Origin: JBJXDT01 sp046153505
Lineage (GTDB): Bacteria; Pseudomonadota; Gammaproteobacteria; Burkholderiales; Methylophilaceae
NCBI GenBank assembly: GCA_046153505.1
Contig: JBJXDT010000002.1
Location: 1 to 18,191, forward strand
DNA: 18,191 nt
Direction of reading: 5' to 3'
This document shows positions 15,015 to 18,191 of this stretch, one piece after another. The position numbers and the translations under genes were made by a program. Every line of letters begins with the position of its first letter. Positions within the stretch are counted from its first letter, which is position 1. The notes beneath the pieces were generated by a model, which was not told the origin of the DNA, ran no database searches, and was given only the letters and a program-made list of their open reading frames with translations.

Positions 15015-17384
15015 ATGAAAATCACAACAAATTTTCTGCAACGTACAGTACTAAGTTTGGCAATTACCTTACCATTTGGCGGCTTTCCATTAGCTTATGC
15101 TGACCATATTGACTTAGATAAGGTTGAAATTACCGCGGTAAAGCCTGGCGTGCCAGATAATGTACCAAACACGGTAGAAGCCGTAACAAAAAAACAAATT
15201 GAAGAAAGTGCAAACACAGTGACTACCGCTGGTGCGTTGCAGTATTTGCCTAGTGTTCACGTGCGTGAGCGTTATATTGGCGACCGCAACGGCATCTTGG
15301 TGATGCGGCTAAATAGTTCCATTGCAAGTGCACAAACTACGATTTATGCTGATGGATTATTACTTTCTAATTTTTTAAATAACAGCTTCAGTACGCCGCC
15401 ACGTTGGGGCATGGTTTCACCCGACCAAATCGAGCGCATCGATGTGATGTATGGCCCTTTTTCTGCCCTTTATCCTGGTAACTCGGCGGGCGGTGTGCTC
15501 AATATCACTACTAGCATGCCAACTAAGTTCGAGGCGCATGCGGCAACTGATGTGTTTACACAAAACTTTAAGTTGTATGGCACAGATGAGTCATTTAGTG
15601 GCCATCACGAAAGTGCGTCTATCGGTGATAAATGGAATGATTTATCACTGTTGATTTCACTAGACCATTTGGATAGTCACGGTCAGCCGCAGACTTTTGG
15701 TAATGCGACTCGCTCTACCTCCGCTGGAGGAACAACTGCTGTAACAGGAGAAATTAGAGATCTTGACCCGCAAGGCAAAGCACGCATTATTACGGCAACA
15801 ACTGGCATAGACCACACGGTACAAAATAATGCCACAATTAAAGTAGCATACGATTTCACACCTACGCTAAAAGGTACCTATACGCTGGGTTTTTGGCAGA
15901 ATGATTCGGATGGAAGTGTAAAAAGTTATTTGAAAGATAAAGCGACAGGTCGCACTTTTTTTAATACCTCAGCAGCAGGTGCAACGCGTTTTGTGACTTT
16001 TGATGGAGACCCAAATAAATATACATTAACTGGCACAGGTCCAAGCCATGCGGAATCGGAGCATTGGATGCATGGCATTTCGCTAAAAACAAATACTGAC
16101 GAGCGCTGGGACTGGGAAGCGATTGCGACGATTTACAATCAAAGTAAAGACTTTACGCGTACAACACCACAATCTGCCAATCCTGTTTCTACTACCAATG
16201 CGTTTGATTCTGGCGATGGCGCGGTAAGACCTAGCGGCACTTTTACAGATAACAAAGGAACTGGCTGGCAAACGCTGGATTTGAGAGGTGATTACCGCCC
16301 CGATGGTGATTTAAAAAGCGAACATCAGTGGAGTTTTGGCTACCATTTTGACCGTTACGAGTTGGAAACTAAAACCCTTAACGTGACGGATTGGTTGAAT
16401 AGCCAAACGGGTGCTTTAAGCACTAATTCGTTTGGCAAAACTCAAACGCAAGCGCTTTATTTGCAAGATTCTTGGAAATTTGCACCTGATTGGATACTTA
16501 CACCCGGTGGCCGCTTTGAGCACTGGAAGGCATATGATGGCAGCAACTTTGATGGTGCCACCACAACGCCAGCAGCTTTTAAGCAATTAAATTATGCAGA
16601 CAGGCAACATAACGATTTTTCACCAAAGCTCTCACTTAGCTGGCAAGCCCGTCCTGATTGGTTGTTGCGGGCTTCCTACGGAAAGGCTTATCGCTACCCA
16701 ACAGTGGCTGAGTTGTTTCAACGCATTGTTTTGCCTGATACAAGTAGAGCAAACGATCCTAATTTGAAGCCAGAAAGCGTGAATTCAGTAGAGTTTACAG
16801 GCGAGAAGCTTTTGGATAATGGCTTGTGGCGTACATCACTATTTGTTGAAGATAAGAGCGACGCGCTTATTTCCCAAACAGATACGACTACCGTCCCTGG
16901 AAAAACTATTTCGAGCATTCAAAACGTGGATAAAATTCGCAGTACGGGGGTCGAAACCTCAGTGCAATTTGAGGATTTATTTATCCACGGCTTTGATTTC
17001 CAAGGAAGCATGACCTATGTGGATTCGGAAATTAATAAAAATGCCAAAAATCCATTTACGGTGGGTAAACCTCAGCCACGTATCCCAGATTGGCGCGCCA
17101 CTTTTGTTGGCGTTTATCACTTCAATCATCAGCTATCATTAAGTTTGGCTGGGCGTTATAGTGGCAACCAAGAGGTGAATTTGTTGTACAACACAGTTGA
17201 GCCGCAAACTTATGGTACTACTGTTAGCCGTTATGCCGTGTTTGATACTAAGTTGGTGTATCGTCCGACTGACAGGTGGACAGCGTCATTTGGTATCAAT
17301 AATATTGGTAATTACAAATATTATGTCAATCCGAACCCGTATCCACAAAGGCAGTTTTTTGCTGGTTTGAAGTTTGATTATTAA
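15015..17384 (+). CDS. TonB-dependent outer-membrane receptor
   Basis: TonB-dependent receptors import scarce substrates (metal complexes, siderophores, cobalamin) across the outer membrane with energy from TonB-ExbBD. The 789-aa product has a signal peptide with cleavage after LAYA (residue 29), a TonB box DKVEITA (35-41), a plug domain at about 48-165 with PDQIERIDVMYGP and GNSAGGVLNI, and a large 22-strand-type barrel ending in the aromatic FAGLKFDY. There is no STN domain, so it should not signal to an anti-sigma factor. The barrel loops contain several His-rich spots (SGHHES, HWMHG). The start has an AGGGA Shine-Dalgarno. Its neighbours, a DUF2946 protein and Cys/His-bearing exported proteins, make a metal such as copper a reasonable substrate, but the sequence does not prove this. 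It is not clearly OprC. Confidence 0.92.
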   Translation: MKITTNFLQRTVLSLAITLPFGGFPLAYADHIDLDKVEITAVKPGVPDNVPNTVEAVTKKQIEESANTVTTAGALQYLPSVHVRERYIGDRNGILVMRLNSSIASAQTTIYADGLLLSNFLNNSFSTPPRWGMVSPDQIERIDVMYGPFSALYPGNSAGGVLNITTSMPTKFEAHAATDVFTQNFKLYGTDESFSGHHESASIGDKWNDLSLLISLDHLDSHGQPQTFGNATRSTSAGGTTAVTGEIRDLDPQGKARIITATTGIDHTVQNNATIKVAYDFTPTLKGTYTLGFWQNDSDGSVKSYLKDKATGRTFFNTSAAGATRFVTFDGDPNKYTLTGTGPSHAESEHWMHGISLKTNTDERWDWEAIATIYNQSKDFTRTTPQSANPVSTTNAFDSGDGAVRPSGTFTDNKGTGWQTLDLRGDYRPDGDLKSEHQWSFGYHFDRYELETKTLNVTDWLNSQTGALSTNSFGKTQTQALYLQDSWKFAPDWILTPGGRFEHWKAYDGSNFDGATTTPAAFKQLNYADRQHNDFSPKLSLSWQARPDWLLRASYGKAYRYPTVAELFQRIVLPDTSRANDPNLKPESVNSVEFTGEKLLDNGLWRTSLFVEDKSDALISQTDTTTVPGKTISSIQNVDKIRSTGVETSVQFEDLFIHGFDFQGSMTYVDSEINKNAKNPFTVGKPQPRIPDWRATFVGVYHFNHQLSLSLAGRYSGNQEVNLLYNTVEPQTYGTTVSRYAVFDTKLVYRPTDRWTASFGINNIGNYKYYVNPNPYPQRQFFAGLKFDY

Positions 17385-17392
17385 GGTTAAAC

Positions 17393-18191
17393 ATGAAAAG
17401 ACTTTTTGTATTATTTTTTACTTTTCTTAGCTTTCATGCGCTTGCACACGAAGGGCACACCATGGAATCCAAAAATACGCTGGCCGTCAGCGTGGCAATT
17501 GACAGCCATGGAAAGCTTTGGCGAGCCAGTGTTAAGGATGGTTTTGTCATGGTTGATGCAAGCGATGATTTGGGCAAAACCTTTTCTACGCCTTTGAAAG
17601 TTAATCCAACTGCCCAGAAAATTGGTGCAGAAGGTGAAGCGAGACCAAAAATTGTTATTGGCACGCAAGGTAATATTTACCTGACATGGACTGAGGCGCT
17701 TAAAGCACCATTTTCTGGTTATGTTTGGTTTGCGCGCTCGGTAGATGGCGGAAACAGTTTTGAGAAACCCATTCTCGCCCACCAAGATCGTGCAGAAATT
17801 ACCCATCGCTTTGACGCGCTGAATGTGTCGCCAGATGGCAAAGTTACGGTTGCCTGGGTAGATAAACGCGATTTAATTGCAGCAAAAGCAGCAGGCAAGC
17901 CATACGATGGCGCAGCGATTTACTATGCGATTTCGAATGATGCTGGCAAGAGCTTTGTGCCTGAACAAAAGCTCGTAGATTCAAGTTGCGAGTGTTGTCG
18001 TATTGCATTGACAAACAAGCCAGATGGCACAGTGGTCGCGATGTGGCGTCATGTGTTTGCAGGCGGCGAGCGCGACCATGCAATTGCGGAAATTACGCCC
18101 AACGCTGCGCCAGTGATTGTTCGGGCCAGTTTTGGACACTGGCAAATTGATGGTTGCCCACATCATGGTGCTGCATTGGCTTATGGTTCAG
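17393..18191 (+). CDS. Secreted Asp-box (BNR/sialidase-like) protein with CECC and CPHH motifs, 3' end outside window
   Basis: The first 266 codons of a gene that runs off the right edge. It starts 8 bp after the receptor stop behind TTAAGG. Residues 1-18 are a signal peptide ending ALA, so the mature protein would begin His-Glu-Gly-His. Three Asp-box repeats, SDDLGKTF (57-64), SVDGGNSF (116-123) and SNDAGKSF (181-188), mark a six-bladed beta-propeller of the sialidase/BNR superfamily. Databases would likely call it exo-alpha-sialidase, but there is no sialic-acid context and Asp boxes are structural only. Unusual are SSCECCRI (Cys199, 201, 202) and DGCPHHG (Cys255, His257, His258), which look like metal ligands. 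As the last visible gene of the receptor operon it may bind or deliver the imported substrate. Function unknown. Confidence 0.82.
   Translation, partial: MKRLFVLFFTFLSFHALAHEGHTMESKNTLAVSVAIDSHGKLWRASVKDGFVMVDASDDLGKTFSTPLKVNPTAQKIGAEGEARPKIVIGTQGNIYLTWTEALKAPFSGYVWFARSVDGGNSFEKPILAHQDRAEITHRFDALNVSPDGKVTVAWVDKRDLIAAKAAGKPYDGAAIYYAISNDAGKSFVPEQKLVDSSCECCRIALTNKPDGTVVAMWRHVFAGGERDHAIAEITPNAAPVIVRASFGHWQIDGCPHHGAALAYGS

Noticed and set aside
15015..17384. FecA-type signalling receptor
   Set aside because: The TonB box follows the signal peptide within a few residues; there is no STN domain and no adjacent sigma/anti-sigma pair.
17411..17806. 131-aa minus-strand open frame near the right edge
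   Set aside because: Antisense to the secreted propeller gene starting at 17393, which has a signal peptide, Asp boxes and a proper operon position.
17393..18191. True exo-alpha-sialidase
   Set aside because: Asp boxes only show the fold. No sialic-acid genes are nearby, and the Cys/His clusters are not part of sialidase active sites.

Overview
The window looks like a stretch of a moderately AT-rich betaproteobacterial chromosome. Protein style and gene order (rplU-rpmA-obg-proB, rpsT facing murJ-ribF-ileS-lspA) suggest a Nitrosomonadales/Methylophilaceae-like methylotroph. That placement is inference from pattern memory; no rRNA or other marker here settles it. About 95% of the window is coding. 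There are no rRNA or tRNA genes, insertion sequences, integrases or CRISPR arrays, and no gene-free gap exceeds 174 bp.

Region 1 (1-4467, all +) is housekeeping. It holds the 3' end of rplU (L21), rpmA (L27), a clear intrinsic terminator, then obg/cgtA, proB, purE and purK in a tight run with overlaps at obg/proB and purE/purK. These serve the ribosome, ribosome assembly, proline synthesis and purine synthesis. Region 2 (4476-5890, all -) holds a degenerate HDOD signalling protein and rpsT (S20) with its own promoter and terminator. Region 3 (6065-12200, +) starts from the shared rpsT/murJ intergenic region and carries murJ, ribF, ileS, lspA and msrB: lipid II flipping, FMN/FAD synthesis, tRNA charging, lipoprotein processing and methionine sulfoxide repair. 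A DUF808/YedI membrane protein (-) faces msrB tail to tail.

Region 4 (13257-18191, +) is the accessory part and the most interesting. It contains a small secreted DUF2946 protein with an HCPFC motif, an 82-aa Cro/C1-type regulator, a predicted outer-membrane barrel whose mature N-terminus carries CGGAFC, a 789-aa TonB-dependent receptor without an STN signalling domain, and the start of a secreted Asp-box (BNR/sialidase-like) protein that runs off the right edge. That last protein carries CECC and CPHH motifs and is predicted to begin with His-Glu-Gly-His after signal cleavage. The last four genes are separated by only 2, 22 and 8 bp and look like one operon. Repeated Cys/His motifs in exported products beside a TonB receptor suggest uptake or handling of a thiophilic metal, most plausibly copper. 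The metal and the mechanism are inference.

Other points of note: both L21 and S20 carry long Lys/Ala/Pro tails absent from the standard proteins; obg and the DUF2946 gene each have a -10-like box ending 6 nt before the ATG with no Shine-Dalgarno (possible leaderless mRNAs); and a perfect 7-bp inverted repeat spans the murJ stop and ends one base before the ribF start.
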